The translations under genes were made by a program, and so were the position numbers. Of a DNA stretch of 64,000 nt, positions 28,735 to 36,803 are shown piece after piece. The notes beneath the pieces were generated by a model. The model was given only the letters and a program-made list of their open reading frames with translations, made no database searches and was not told the DNA's origin. The stretch covers positions 28,890 through 92,889 of the forward strand of contig WQYX01000005.1 in NCBI GenBank assembly GCA_009781005.1, read 5' to 3'. Source of the stretch: Polyangiaceae bacterium. GTDB taxonomy: Bacteria; Myxococcota_A; Polyangia; Polyangiales; Polyangiaceae. How positions within the stretch are numbered: the first letter of the stretch is position 1; the number at the start of each line of letters is the position of its first letter.

Positions 28735-29277
28735 CTACTTGCTGTGAGCACGCAATAGATCGTGCATGTCGTTGGCGTGCTCTTCTTCCTTCTCGAGAAT
28801 GCGCTCGAGCAAGATCCGCGTCGTTGGATCCTTGTCACTGAAAAATCGGATCATCTCGCGATAGCTCTCGATGGCGATGCGCTCGGCGATGAGGTTTTCA
28901 CGAATCATGTCGATGAGCGTGTCGCCTTCGATGTACTCGGCCGACGAGCGTGAGAGCAGCCCTGCCGGATCGAGATTCGGCTTTCCGCCAAGCTGATTGA
29001 TACGCTCGGCGAGCCACTCCATGTGTTGGAGTTCATCTGTCGCGTGCTGCGAAAACTCGGATTTCACCGACTCGCTCGCGATGCCGACGGCCATGGTCGC
29101 GTGATACTTGTAGCGGAGCATGCAAACGAGCTCCGTCGCGACCGCCTCGTTGAGCACATTCACCGCGGTCGTGAGATCCAAGCCATAGTTTTTTGTGACC
29201 GCGCCTTTCTCGAGATGCTCGCGCGCGCGGCGGCGAATCTCCTTGATGTCGGTCACAAAGGAGCCCTCTTGCCTCAT
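28735..29277 (-). CDS. Ferritin-like (bacterioferritin/Dps-type) protein
   Basis: About 180 residues from the ATG at 29277, which has AAGGAAG upstream; the longer open frame is not coding-like. Four long helices with the di-iron carboxylate pattern are visible: ATELVCMLRYKYH, DELQHMEWLAERI (ExxH), NLIAERIAIESYREMI and KEEEHANDMHDLL (ExxH). It should oxidise and store ferrous iron and so limit peroxide damage. The position among stress genes fits. It resembles bacterioferritin-domain proteins without a haem ligand that I can point to. Confidence 0.85.
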   Translation of the reverse strand: MRQEGSFVTDIKEIRRRAREHLEKGAVTKNYGLDLTTAVNVLNEAVATELVCMLRYKYHATMAVGIASESVKSEFSQHATDELQHMEWLAERINQLGGKPNLDPAGLLSRSSAEYIEGDTLIDMIRENLIAERIAIESYREMIRFFSDKDPTTRILLERILEKEEEHANDMHDLLRAHSK

Positions 29278-29391
29278 GTCACCACTTCCTTTCGATCGCC
29301 TCACCATGCAACCGAGGTGCCCCAGACACCCGTGCAGGGACGCAGGCGCGAGCGTTGCAACTCGCCCGACGTAACGCGGGAGATCTCTTGG

Positions 29392-29715
29392 ATGGCGACA
29401 AAGACAAAAAGCGAAAGGCCGCGGCAGAAGGCCACGACCTCTCGGCGGTCCAACGCAACAACGACGAAGAAGAAGCGCGCCGCCGCGCCGTCGAAGCACA
29501 AACGCGGAACCGCGCTGGCAGCGAAAAAGCGCGCAACGACGCGAAAGCGTACAGATTACACGCTTGAGATGGCGGCGGCAGAAGCCAACGTGCGTCCCTC
29601 GCGAAAATCGACGCGAGGCTCGGCGAATCGCTCGAAGCCTGATTCGAACTTGCGACGGAGACAGACACGCCGCGTGCGCAGTCCGGGGAGCCGAGCTGCA
29701 GCACGAAGCGGTTGA
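29392..29715 (+). CDS. Small Lys/Arg/Thr-rich basic protein with PSRKSTRGSANR motif
   Basis: A 107-residue, strongly basic protein. The first 50 residues are Lys/Arg/Thr/Ala-rich, like a histone tail. The second half has TLEMAAAEANVRPSRKSTR followed by GSANRSKPDSNLRRR, a pattern I associate with small proteins near stress genes in Proteobacteria but cannot name. It may bind nucleic acid. GGGAGA precedes the ATG by 8 bp. It is divergent from the ferritin-like gene, and its stop is 14 bp from a family-2 palindromic element. Confidence 0.6.
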   Translation: MATKTKSERPRQKATTSRRSNATTTKKKRAAAPSKHKRGTALAAKKRATTRKRTDYTLEMAAAEANVRPSRKSTRGSANRSKPDSNLRRRQTRRVRSPGSRAAARSG

Positions 29716-29729
29716 TGCAATCTACACTC

Positions 29730-29889
29730 GGGCCTGTCCCTGAATTCCTCCGCGTCGGCGGACTCGGCGGGTTTTGGCGGTCTTCGTCGTTGCTCGTCGT
29801 CGACGTACTTCAGTACGCTCCTCCTCGCGCCTCGAATCCCGCTCAAAACGCGCCCTCGCCGCCTCGGTCCGGAATCCAGGGACAGGCCC
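29730..29889. repeat. Family-2 palindromic element, complete copy
   Basis: The ends GGGCCTGTCCCTGAATTCC and GGAATCCAGGGACAGGCCC are inverted repeats with one mismatch, 160 bp apart overall. The interior is itself an imperfect palindrome around GTACTTCAGTAC. The right 66 bp recur at the window start. No transposase gene is present. Confidence 0.75.
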
Positions 29890-29938
29890 GGAATGCCTCA
29901 CCCCCGTCCGAGCGCTCGCAGCAGGTTAGGAAATGCAT

Positions 29939-30208
29939 TTAAGTCATGGCGCGGCGGCCACGACCCGTCAGGCCAACGAGGAACATCACGATCAACGCTC
30001 CGATGATGCTGCCAATGATGCCCGACGTGTGCAGATCGAAGATGTTTCGTCCTCGGTGAATGAGGCTGCCAAGCAAACCTCCTACGAACGAACCGGCGAT
30101 GCCGAGCAGCGCGGTTGCCACAATCCCCATGCTTTGCCGGCCCGGCATGATGGCGCGCGCAATGAGACCGACGACGAAACCGAACAGGATGAAGGTAATC
30201 AGACCCAT
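29939..30208 (-). CDS. GlsB/YeaQ/YmgE-family stress membrane protein
   Basis: An 89-residue membrane protein with the family pattern: GLITFILFGFVVGLIARAIM, a glycine-rich second helix (GIAGSFVGGLLGSLI) and a third helix (GIIGSIIGALIVMFLVG). It is also annotated as transglycosylase-associated protein. Members are induced by general stress in many bacteria; molecular function is unknown. The start at 30208 has an AGGA site; the longer frame is not coding-like. The roughly 950 bp to the next receiver gene contain one doubtful reading frame and the palindrome array. Confidence 0.88.
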   Translation of the reverse strand: MGLITFILFGFVVGLIARAIMPGRQSMGIVATALLGIAGSFVGGLLGSLIHRGRNIFDLHTSGIIGSIIGALIVMFLVGLTGRGRRAMT

Positions 30209-30334
30209 TTTTCCTATCTCCCTTGAAGCGACCAGCGGCCGCAAGACTGTCCGCCGATTACGCACGGTGCGGGCCAGCGCAAAGCCGCGCCGCATCCGAG
30301 AGCAACACACCCACGAGCCAGACCGAGCGACGCG

Positions 30335-30583
30335 TCATCGCGAGCGCGATGACGCGGAAGTCCCTGTCGAGCGCGTTGTTGTCCCTGCATCCGACAGCGG
30401 GCTCGGCACGGTCGGCTTCGGCTCCTCACGGCGCTCGACCTCTGGAATTGGCGAGTTCGGAGGCAGGGTTGGCGGTTCCGAACAGCGGTATGCCGAGAGA
30501 CTCGCAAACAGCGCCGTACCAAGTGCCGTTCGGCGGACGTTCGGCCAGGTTTGGCCAAACACGCTGACACGAACAATCCGCAT
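30335..30583 (-). CDS. Doubtful small proline-rich secreted protein
   Basis: An open frame of about 82 residues with a short hydrophobic segment (GTALFASLSA) followed by a Pro/Glu/Ser/Thr-rich region ending in SDAGTTTR-type sequence, similar in style to myxobacterial lipoprotein spacers. No convincing ribosome-binding site was found, and the Cys does not stand in a proper lipobox. It may be chance; given because the region is otherwise empty. Confidence 0.25.
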   Translation of the reverse strand: MRIVRVSVFGQTWPNVRRTALGTALFASLSAYRCSEPPTLPPNSPIPEVERREEPKPTVPSPLSDAGTTTRSTGTSASSRSR

Positions 30584-30841
30584 CGATGCCGCCGACTGCA
30601 ACACGCGTTCCTCGACATGGCTCGGACGTGCGAAAAGGCTTCGAGGCACACTGCCACGCGTAGCGTTGGGCTACACGGTTGCCGATGCGGTCGGTGCCGC
30701 CCCAACATTCGGAGCACCGACCAAGTGCAGCTTGCATGCAATTGTACTCTAAAAAGGAGCACAATTGCCGCGTGCAAACAGGCAGGGCCGCCCTTGAATT
30801 GCGGCACGCGCGCTCGCCGGATGGCCGCGCCGGAACGAGCA

Positions 30842-31067
30842 TGCATCATGCATGCATGCGAACATCTTGTAAAATGCATGCATGCACAGGAGCGTGCATC
30901 ATGCATACGAGTCGCACGCCCATGTAAAATGCACGCGTCATGCACGTCACGTGCATCATGCATGCGAGTCGCATATGTGCAGATCGCACGCATGCGAAGT
31001 GTATGCATGATGCACGCGTGCGGCTTTGTTGTAGATTGCACGTACGAGAATGTACGTGCATCATGCA
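30842..31067. promoter_or_regulatory. Array of five TGCAT-S-ATGCA palindromes
   Basis: Exact 11-bp palindromes (central C or G) begin at 30842, 30895, 30952, 31004 and 31057, spacing 53, 57, 52 and 53 bp, about five helical turns each. Two neighbouring units also share TGTAAAATGCA (30868 and 30923) and CGAGTCGCA, so part of the array arose by tandem duplication. Further half sites ATGCATGCA lie between. It ends 88 bp before the receiver gene at 31155. The same palindrome occurs upstream of the KGG gene and at 36664. Confidence 0.65.
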
Positions 31068-31154
31068 CTCGATGCCGCTGCGCGCGGATTTCGTGCACGA
31101 TTTTCTTCAACCAGCGATGGCTCTCCAGACGCCGTGGCGCTATCCACTGACGCC

Positions 31155-31619
31155 ATGTCTGACGAACTTCTCGCGCCCGTGGTGCTCGTCGTCGACGATG
31201 ATGACGATCACAACTTCGTGGTCTCCATGAGCCTCGAAGCTCTCGGCTACGAAGTCCGCTCGGCCTCGTCGTGCGCCACCGCGCGAGCGATGCTCGCGCG
31301 CGAAAAGACGGATGCGCTCCTGTCCGATCTCGCGCTCGGCGACGGCACCGCGCTCGATCTCGTTGCCTCACTCGAAAGACGACCGCGTGTGGCGATCGTG
31401 CTCACAGGTTTCGATGACGTGGGTCCGAAAGTCAGGGCCGCATTCGACGCCGTGCTTCTCAAGCCGACGGCGATCGAACACCTCGACGAGGTGTTGCGCG
31501 CGCGACTCTCCACGCCGCGCGGCGATGATGACGATGACAAAGTCGTCGAGAGCGGCTTCCGTCCGACGCGACTTGCCACGACGCGCCCGTCCGCACAGCA
31601 CCGCCGTGGTGCCGCGTAG
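31155..31619 (+). CDS. Single-domain response regulator downstream of the palindrome array
   Basis: A 154-residue receiver with VVDDDDDHN, phospho-acceptor Asp in LLSDLALGDG and Lys in LLKPTAI, then a hydrophilic tail (GDDDDDKVV and Arg/Thr-rich end). It is a paralogue of the receiver at 27909-28304. No DNA-binding domain is seen, so it is probably a phosphate relay or protein-interaction switch. Its upstream region carries five palindromic sites, the densest control region in the window. Confidence 0.88.
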   Translation: MSDELLAPVVLVVDDDDDHNFVVSMSLEALGYEVRSASSCATARAMLAREKTDALLSDLALGDGTALDLVASLERRPRVAIVLTGFDDVGPKVRAAFDAVLLKPTAIEHLDEVLRARLSTPRGDDDDDKVVESGFRPTRLATTRPSAQHRRGAA

Positions 31620-31762
31620 AACGCGTTTGATAACCGTCGCGAGCTGAATCATTTCGTTGCGAGCCTCATCGACGCGTGAGCCGCATGTCGCGCGGAGCAT
31701 CGTCCCACGCGCGCGCATCATTCGGTCTTACGTTGCGCGTGGTACCCGCTTTGAGTGATCCC

Positions 31763-34075
31763 ATGATGGAAGGCACACCTCCCGCTCGATCCGCTTCCGC
31801 TCCGCCAACCGCCCTGGATTCTGTCCAGCAGGGTGGGGCTTCGGACGTGAAGGTTCACGTCGCGCACTGGATGGCCATCGCACGACACACGCCGCTCGGG
31901 ATCCTCTGCGATCTCGACGGGACGCTCGTGCCGTTCGCAAGTGCACCGGAAGATGCACGACCCGATCGCGACGCCATCGCGCTCATCGAAGATCTCGCGG
32001 CGTTGCCTGGCGTCGTGGTCGCCATCGTCAGCGGCCGCCCGCACGAGTGGCTCGAGCGCTTCTTCCCGAGTCCGAGCGTCCGCCTCGTCGCTGAACACGG
32101 CGCCATGCGACGTGGTGCGGGTGCTTGGGAGAACGTGCTCGATCTCGATCTGACACCTCTTCGCGAACTCGGAGCCGAGCTCGCGGCGCTCGTCGCAAGG
32201 CACCCCGGCGCGCTGCTCGAACGAAAGACCACCACGGTGGCGTTGCACTACCGAGGCGTCCGGCGCGGTCAGCGCGGTGAGTTGATCGTGGAAGCGTACG
32301 GCATCATCGATCGCTTCCTCGCGCGCCAGCCCGCCTACGAACGCCTCGAAGGAACTCTCGTTACGGAAGTGCGCCCTGCATCGGTCAAGAAATCTTCGGC
32401 GGTACCCTGGGTACGTGAGATCGCTGGCGCGGGCGCGCGTCTCGTCGCGATCGGCGACGACGTGACCGACGAACACATGTTCCAGGCGCTCGCACCACAA
32501 GACGAGTCCATCGTCGTTCGCACCGCCGAGACGCGAAGAACCTTCGCGCGCTGGGAGCTCGCGGATACCGACGAAGTGCGCGCAGTGCTCCGCTACGTTC
32601 ATGGACTGCGCGCGGGGCACACGCCTTTGCCCATCGTGCTTCCACGCGAGGTCGCGCCACCGCATGCGACGCAAATCGTTGTCGATCGCGACCTGCTCGT
32701 CGTATCGAACCGCTTACCTGATTTCCGTCATATCGAAGGCGACGAGGAGGTCCGAAAGAAGAACGTCGGCGGACTCGTCTCGGCACTCGAGCCAGCGCTG
32801 CGCGCTCGCGGTGGCATGTGGCTTGGTTGGAGTGGACGGACCGTGCCTGATACCGAATCTGTGGCAAGCGGCGTCATCGACAACGGTACGGCCCAATTCG
32901 CGTGGGTCGATTACAAAGAAGCCTGGTATCGCGATTACTATTCAGGCTTCTGCAACGGCACGCTCTGGCCGCTCTTTCACTCGTTCCCATCGCGCGTAAC
33001 GCTCTCCGACAAGGGATGGGGCGCGTACCGCGAGGTTCACGAGACCCTTGCAGATGTCGCGTCGACGCACATTGGCCGCCGCGGGATGATCTGGGTGCAC
33101 GACTACCACCTCTTGCTCTTTGCACAGGTGATGCGCCAAAAAGGTCACAGCGGGCCCATTGGGCATTTTCTGCATATCCCATTTCCATCTCTCGATATGT
33201 TCTCCATGCTCCCTTGGGCCGGTGAGGTGCTCGACGCGCTCCTCGATTTCGATCTGCTCGGGTTTCACACGTCCGCGAGCGTCGCAAACTTTTTATCGTG
33301 CGTGTCGTCCATCCTCCCGGCGCGCGTGACCGACGACGTCGTCTCGCATCGCGGGCGCATCACGCACGTGGCCGCCATGCCCATCGGCATTCTGCCGGAT
33401 ACGTTTCAGGAGCCCCCCGAGCCTGCGATCATCGAAGAGATCGAAGGGATCATGCGCTCTCTCGGCGAGTCGCGGCTCGTGCTCGGCGTCGACCGCCTCG
33501 ACTACACGAAGGGGATTCCGGAGCGACTTCTCGCGTTCGGACGCCTGCTTGAAATGTTTCCAGAGTGGCGAGGCAAGGTCTCGCTCGTGCAAGTCTCGGT
33601 TCCTTCGCGCGCGGACGTTCCGCTCTACGCCGAGCAACGCGCGACGATCGAGAGCATCGTCGGCCGCATCAACGGCGAATTCGGCGAAGCCGCGTGGGTT
33701 CCGATTCGCTATTTGTATCGGTCGTATTCGAAGCCCCAGCTATCGCAACTCTATCGTGCCGCAAGCGTCGGTTACGTGACACCGCTCCGCGACGGCATGA
33801 ACCTCGTCGCAAAGGAATACGTTGCAGCGCAAGATCCGGAGAGCCCCGGCGTCCTTTTATTGTCGCAATTTGCCGGCGCCGCCGTTGAAATGCGCGACGC
33901 AGTCCTGACGAATCCAAACTACATCGATGGGATGGCTCGCGATCTCGATCGCGCACTGCGCATCGATCTCACGGAGCGAAAGGCGAGACACGCGAAGCTC
34001 CTCGCCTCCGTGCAACGATCGAACGCCGTGACATGGGCGGAGGGATTCCTCGACGCTCTCTCCGCATGCCGTTAG
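31763..34075 (+). CDS. Bifunctional trehalose-6-phosphate phosphatase / synthase (OtsB-OtsA order)
   Basis: About 770 residues from ATG 31763; in-frame GTG 31676 and ATG 31685 are alternatives. The N-terminal HAD phosphatase domain (about residues 30-285) has ILCDLDGTLVP, AIVSGRP, the lysine region RPASVKKSSAV and AIGDDVTDEHMF. The C-terminal GT20 domain (about 310-770) has VSNRLP, KNVGGLVSAL, GWSG, VHDYHLLL, GVDRLDYTKGIPERLLAF and TPLRDGMNLVAKEY, matching OtsA. The chain would make trehalose 6-phosphate from UDP-glucose and glucose 6-phosphate and dephosphorylate it. Fused enzymes usually carry synthase first, so the phosphatase-first order is unusual. Trehalose protects against drying and osmotic stress, fitting the island. 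Confidence 0.92.
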   Translation: MMEGTPPARSASAPPTALDSVQQGGASDVKVHVAHWMAIARHTPLGILCDLDGTLVPFASAPEDARPDRDAIALIEDLAALPGVVVAIVSGRPHEWLERFFPSPSVRLVAEHGAMRRGAGAWENVLDLDLTPLRELGAELAALVARHPGALLERKTTTVALHYRGVRRGQRGELIVEAYGIIDRFLARQPAYERLEGTLVTEVRPASVKKSSAVPWVREIAGAGARLVAIGDDVTDEHMFQALAPQDESIVVRTAETRRTFARWELADTDEVRAVLRYVHGLRAGHTPLPIVLPREVAPPHATQIVVDRDLLVVSNRLPDFRHIEGDEEVRKKNVGGLVSALEPALRARGGMWLGWSGRTVPDTESVASGVIDNGTAQFAWVDYKEAWYRDYYSGFCNGTLWPLFHSFPSRVTLSDKGWGAYREVHETLADVASTHIGRRGMIWVHDYHLLLFAQVMRQKGHSGPIGHFLHIPFPSLDMFSMLPWAGEVLDALLDFDLLGFHTSASVANFLSCVSSILPARVTDDVVSHRGRITHVAAMPIGILPDTFQEPPEPAIIEEIEGIMRSLGESRLVLGVDRLDYTKGIPERLLAFGRLLEMFPEWRGKVSLVQVSVPSRADVPLYAEQRATIESIVGRINGEFGEAAWVPIRYLYRSYSKPQLSQLYRAASVGYVTPLRDGMNLVAKEYVAAQDPESPGVLLLSQFAGAAVEMRDAVLTNPNYIDGMARDLDRALRIDLTERKARHAKLLASVQRSNAVTWAEGFLDALSACR

Positions 34076-34155
34076 CAAATCGAAAGCGGGCTTGAATCCG
34101 CTTTACGCCGACAAATTTCCGAGTCTGGCGTGCGCCGGAGTATCGTCGTCCGATC

Positions 34156-34995
34156 ATGTCTCGTGCGCCGCTGCTTCCCGTTCCGATCCTCTGCCTAACG
34201 AGCATGACGGCGGCGTGCGCAGACTGGGGCAGCGGCTCCTCCTGGATGAAGGAGCCACTCACGCAGGAGGAGACGCGCACGGCGCAGCCGCCCGATCCCG
34301 AAGGACGCGCGCCGGCCGGGCGCGCCGCGTCGCGAACGATCGGCGAGCGGGGTGCGCCGAAGGACGACGAGCGCGCCGACGCATCGAGCGACGAACGCGA
34401 TCGCCCGGGTGGCGGGCGCGTGCTCGGAACGTTTCGCAACACGTACTACCACTTCCCGCGCGAGGCAGATTACGCGGGAGATGAAGTCGCGCTGATGAAT
34501 GCATCCTGCACTCCCATCGCGAAAGTCTCACGCGGTTTCTACGACGCCGTCTGCGTGCAAGGATCCGGATCGTTGCGCCAAGGCAAGACCGTCAGCTTCG
34601 CCCAGCGTGACTGCGCGTGCGCCGAAGTATGTCCGCGCACCGGACAACGTATCTGCTTCGACGCGCTCGATGCTGCGACGTTTCCTTGGGGGCGCGGCGC
34701 CGCTGGCAAGTCCATCGTTCCCATGCGATCCGTGGCGGCCGACACTTCCGTGTTGCCGATGGGCACCGTGCTCTACATTCCCGAGTTCGACGGCGCGACG
34801 CGTGCGGAGAGTGACGGCACGTCGGACGGCTGCTTCGTCGTCGAAGATCGCGGACTCAAGGTCCGCGGCGAACACGTGGACATCTTCACAGGTACTTCCA
34901 CGCAAACCGCAATATTGAACGCCCGTGTTCCGAGCAACCAAGGCGTCACCATCATCGTCGACGCGCCTCGGTGCGCGCATCTCGCGGGGCACTGA
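34156..34995 (+). CDS. 3D-domain lipoprotein (MltA-like barrel)
   Basis: A 279-residue protein with a signal region ending LTSMTAAC, so probably a lipoprotein. Residues about 25-90 are a charged spacer. The C-terminal half includes CACAEVCPRTGQRICF, with paired cysteines, and a 3D domain: SVLPMGTVLYIPEF and DGCFVVEDRG followed by EHVDIFTG, with the conserved Asp residues of MltA and YocH-type proteins. 3D domains form double-psi barrels of peptidoglycan-modifying proteins. Catalysis is not proven here. It is followed after 2 bp by the methyltransferase gene. Confidence 0.8.
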   Translation: MSRAPLLPVPILCLTSMTAACADWGSGSSWMKEPLTQEETRTAQPPDPEGRAPAGRAASRTIGERGAPKDDERADASSDERDRPGGGRVLGTFRNTYYHFPREADYAGDEVALMNASCTPIAKVSRGFYDAVCVQGSGSLRQGKTVSFAQRDCACAEVCPRTGQRICFDALDAATFPWGRGAAGKSIVPMRSVAADTSVLPMGTVLYIPEFDGATRAESDGTSDGCFVVEDRGLKVRGEHVDIFTGTSTQTAILNARVPSNQGVTIIVDAPRCAHLAGH

Positions 34996-34997
34996 GC

Positions 34998-35765
34998 ATG
35001 AGCGATCCGACACAACGCTTCGAAGGGCGCGCGGCTGCATACGACAAGGCGCGCCCAAGCTATCCGCTCGCGGTCCTCGATCTGCTCGCACGCGACTTCC
35101 ATCTGCGCGCGGGATCGGTTGTCGCCGATCTTGGTTCGGGCACCGGGATCTTCACCGCGATCTTGCTCGAGCGCGGCGCGACGGTGTTCGCGGTCGAGCC
35201 GAACGCAGACATGCGAGCCACCGCCGAGCAAAGACTTGGAAGCATCGCAGGATTCCGAAACGTGAACGGGCGCGCGGAGGCAACGACGCTCGCGACATCG
35301 AGCGTCGATCTCGTGACCGCGGCGCAGGCATACCATTGGTTCGATCGACCGCGCGCGCATGCGGAGATGAAACGCATCTTGCGTAAAGCGCCGAACGTCG
35401 GATGCATCGCGCTCGTGTGGAACGATCGCGACACAACCGCCACACAGTTCACCGCCGCATTCGAAGACGTGCTGCGAAGGCGTTGCCCGGACTACGCAAC
35501 ACTTCAAGGTCGATCGGAAATGCCCGAAGCATTCAATGAGCTTTTTGGCGCGGGCGGATGGTCGCGCACGGCCTTGCTTCACGATCAGGAGCTCGATCGC
35601 GACGCGCTCATCGCTCGGGCCATGTCAACCTCCTACGCCCCACGTGAAGGAGAGGCGCACGCCGCGCTCATCAGCGATCTCCGTGCGCTCTTCGACACAC
35701 ACGAAGAAGCAGGGATTGTGCGCCTCCACTATCGCTGCGTCGTCATCGGAGGTTGCCCCGCCTGA
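34998..35765 (+). CDS. Class I SAM-dependent methyltransferase
   Basis: A 255-residue small-molecule methyltransferase of the UbiE/Methyltransf_11 type. Motif I VVADLGSGTGIFT is near residue 45, VFAVEPNADM is the acidic motif II, and SSVDLVTAAQAYHWFDRPRAHAEMKRIL is the motif IV region typical of this family. The substrate is unknown. It lies 2 bp after the 3D-domain lipoprotein gene. The 560 bp that follow hold no gene; see the hairpin, terminator and RNA candidate entries. Confidence 0.88.
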   Translation: MSDPTQRFEGRAAAYDKARPSYPLAVLDLLARDFHLRAGSVVADLGSGTGIFTAILLERGATVFAVEPNADMRATAEQRLGSIAGFRNVNGRAEATTLATSSVDLVTAAQAYHWFDRPRAHAEMKRILRKAPNVGCIALVWNDRDTTATQFTAAFEDVLRRRCPDYATLQGRSEMPEAFNELFGAGGWSRTALLHDQELDRDALIARAMSTSYAPREGEAHAALISDLRALFDTHEEAGIVRLHYRCVVIGGCPA

Positions 35766-35921
35766 ACGTGATCTCTGCAAACCGTCGCGAGCGACGCGAG
35801 GTCGAGGCTTTTTCCGAGGAGCGCGTGCAAGTAGCACACGCACACGCCGTCGCACCGCGAAGTCAGGAGCGCGTGGAGCGTACTCGTTGGCAAGCGAAGC
35901 GAGCCCCGCGTGGGGTGGGGA

Positions 35922-35970
35922 CCCCGAAAGACCGCGCTCTTTCGGGGCGGGGCGGCGCGTGCCGCCCCGA
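35922..35970. other. Double GC-rich hairpin in intergenic region
   Basis: CCCCGAAAGA (35922-35931) pairs with TCTTTCGGGG (35938-35947), and the following TCGGGGCGG pairs with CCGCCCCGA (35962-35970). The two hairpins share the GGGG tract and may be alternatives. No T-run follows. It lies downstream of the methyltransferase gene and may end its transcript. Confidence 0.4.
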
Positions 35971-36036
35971 GATGGCAAGACGAGCACGCACCGCAGGAAA
36001 AAACGAAGAGATCGTGGCGCGCAGCAGGTTTGCAGC

Positions 36037-36072
36037 AAAAAAAACGCGCCGACGTCTTTCGACGCCGGCGCG
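36037..36072 (-). terminator. Strong Rho-independent terminator, minus strand
   Basis: On the minus strand a 12-bp stem (one G-U pair) CGCGCCGGCGTC / GACGTCGGCGCG closes a GAAA tetraloop and is followed by eight T. It lies about 250 bp beyond the stop codon of the minus-strand gene at 36323, so either that transcript has a long 3' region or a separate RNA ends here. Confidence 0.85.
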
Positions 36073-36220
36073 CGGGGAGCCTCGGTCGGAACTCGAACAT
36101 TGGTGGGAGGGGGGGGCCGATCCAATGCCCAAGACGAGGCTCCGAGCCTGTTCGCGGGCTCGGAGCCGACAACCCCCCAAGTCCGCAGTTGCTGGCCAAC
36201 TCAAGGCCACCCAACAACTA
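36073..36220 (-). ncRNA. Candidate structured RNA upstream of the terminator
   Basis: Read on the minus strand, this stretch has a perfect 11-bp hairpin GGCTCCGAGCC/GGCTCGGAGCC (36138-36167) and a competing long-range pairing of GGAGCCTCG with CGAGGCTCC (36076-36084 with 36135-36143). The two cannot form together. It ends in the strong terminator at 36037. A possible promoter TTGACT lies near 36250. I cannot assign it to a known family; tmRNA, tRNA and SRP RNA features were looked for and not found. Confidence 0.35.
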
Positions 36221-36322
36221 CACCTTATGTGACATCATGCGACGACCAAGTCAATACAGATTCTCAGCGCACCGCGGACATTAATCATTTATTAGCCAGT
36301 CTCATTGATTGCGGGGGGCTAA

Positions 36323-36643
36323 TTACGGTGGCGGTGCAGCCCGTTGATCCCGAGGATGCGAGGCCGACCGCGGGGTGAGTTCCTGCGCTTTAGAAAGCAC
36401 GGACGCGATTTCGACGATGCGGCATCCGAGCCGCGCGAGCTCCTCGGCAACGGCGGGAACAACAGCGAATTCATCCTGCGGCTGGGTGTCGCTGTGCGGA
36501 AGCACGTAGAGCTCGACTGCGTCTAACAGCTCCTTGGCATGCGTGACCTGATCCCGCACCTCCGAGAGGCGTAGCTCGGCGTTGAGTCGCTCGTTGTCGC
36601 TCGAAGTCAGCGTCTCAATGGACGGAAGATGGCGCTTGCGCAT
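36323..36643 (-). CDS. Small hypothetical protein next to a palindrome site
   Basis: 106 residues from the ATG at 36643, preceded by AAGGGGA. It is a hydrophilic, mostly helical protein (SEVRDQVTHAKELLDAVELYV and VVPAVAEELARLGCRIVEIASVLSKA), perhaps a coiled coil, with a basic Pro-rich end. I do not recognise it. A TGCAT-G-ATGCA palindrome lies 20 bp upstream of the start, the same motif as the array at 30842, which suggests membership of the same regulon. Confidence 0.6.
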   Translation of the reverse strand: MRKRHLPSIETLTSSDNERLNAELRLSEVRDQVTHAKELLDAVELYVLPHSDTQPQDEFAVVPAVAEELARLGCRIVEIASVLSKAQELTPRSASHPRDQRAAPPP

Positions 36644-36663
36644 CGTGAGCGTTCCCCTTTCCC

Positions 36664-36674
36664 TGCATGATGCA
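36664..36674. promoter_or_regulatory. Single TGCATGATGCA palindrome
   Basis: An exact copy of the 11-bp palindrome found at 21078-21109 and 30842-31067. It lies between the small gene (start 36643) and the end of the universal stress gene (36804), close enough to the former to overlap its promoter or ribosome-binding region. Confidence 0.5.
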
Positions 36675-36803
36675 CAGGCAAATAGAGGACCACGCGCAAA
36701 CACGCGCGCTCCAATTCGAAGCGACGATTTCTATGGCGTCGGCACACGAACGCGTTCCGCTCAGCATGAGGCGAAACGGCAAAGACCGTATCGCACGCGC
36801 GCT

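Noticed and set aside
30223..30567. Plus-strand frame of 114 codons after the GlsB-type gene
   Set aside because: Composition is random-looking, no start site is supported and it has no domain.
30842..31067. CRISPR array
   Set aside because: The repeated unit is only an 11-bp palindrome, the intervening sequences are themselves related, and no cas gene is nearby; it fits an operator array instead.
36073..36220. tmRNA, tRNA or SRP RNA
   Set aside because: A CCACCA-like end and a TTCGA stretch occur, but the T-arm does not pair, no matching 5' acceptor strand or tag frame was found, and the SRP GGAAG tip is absent.
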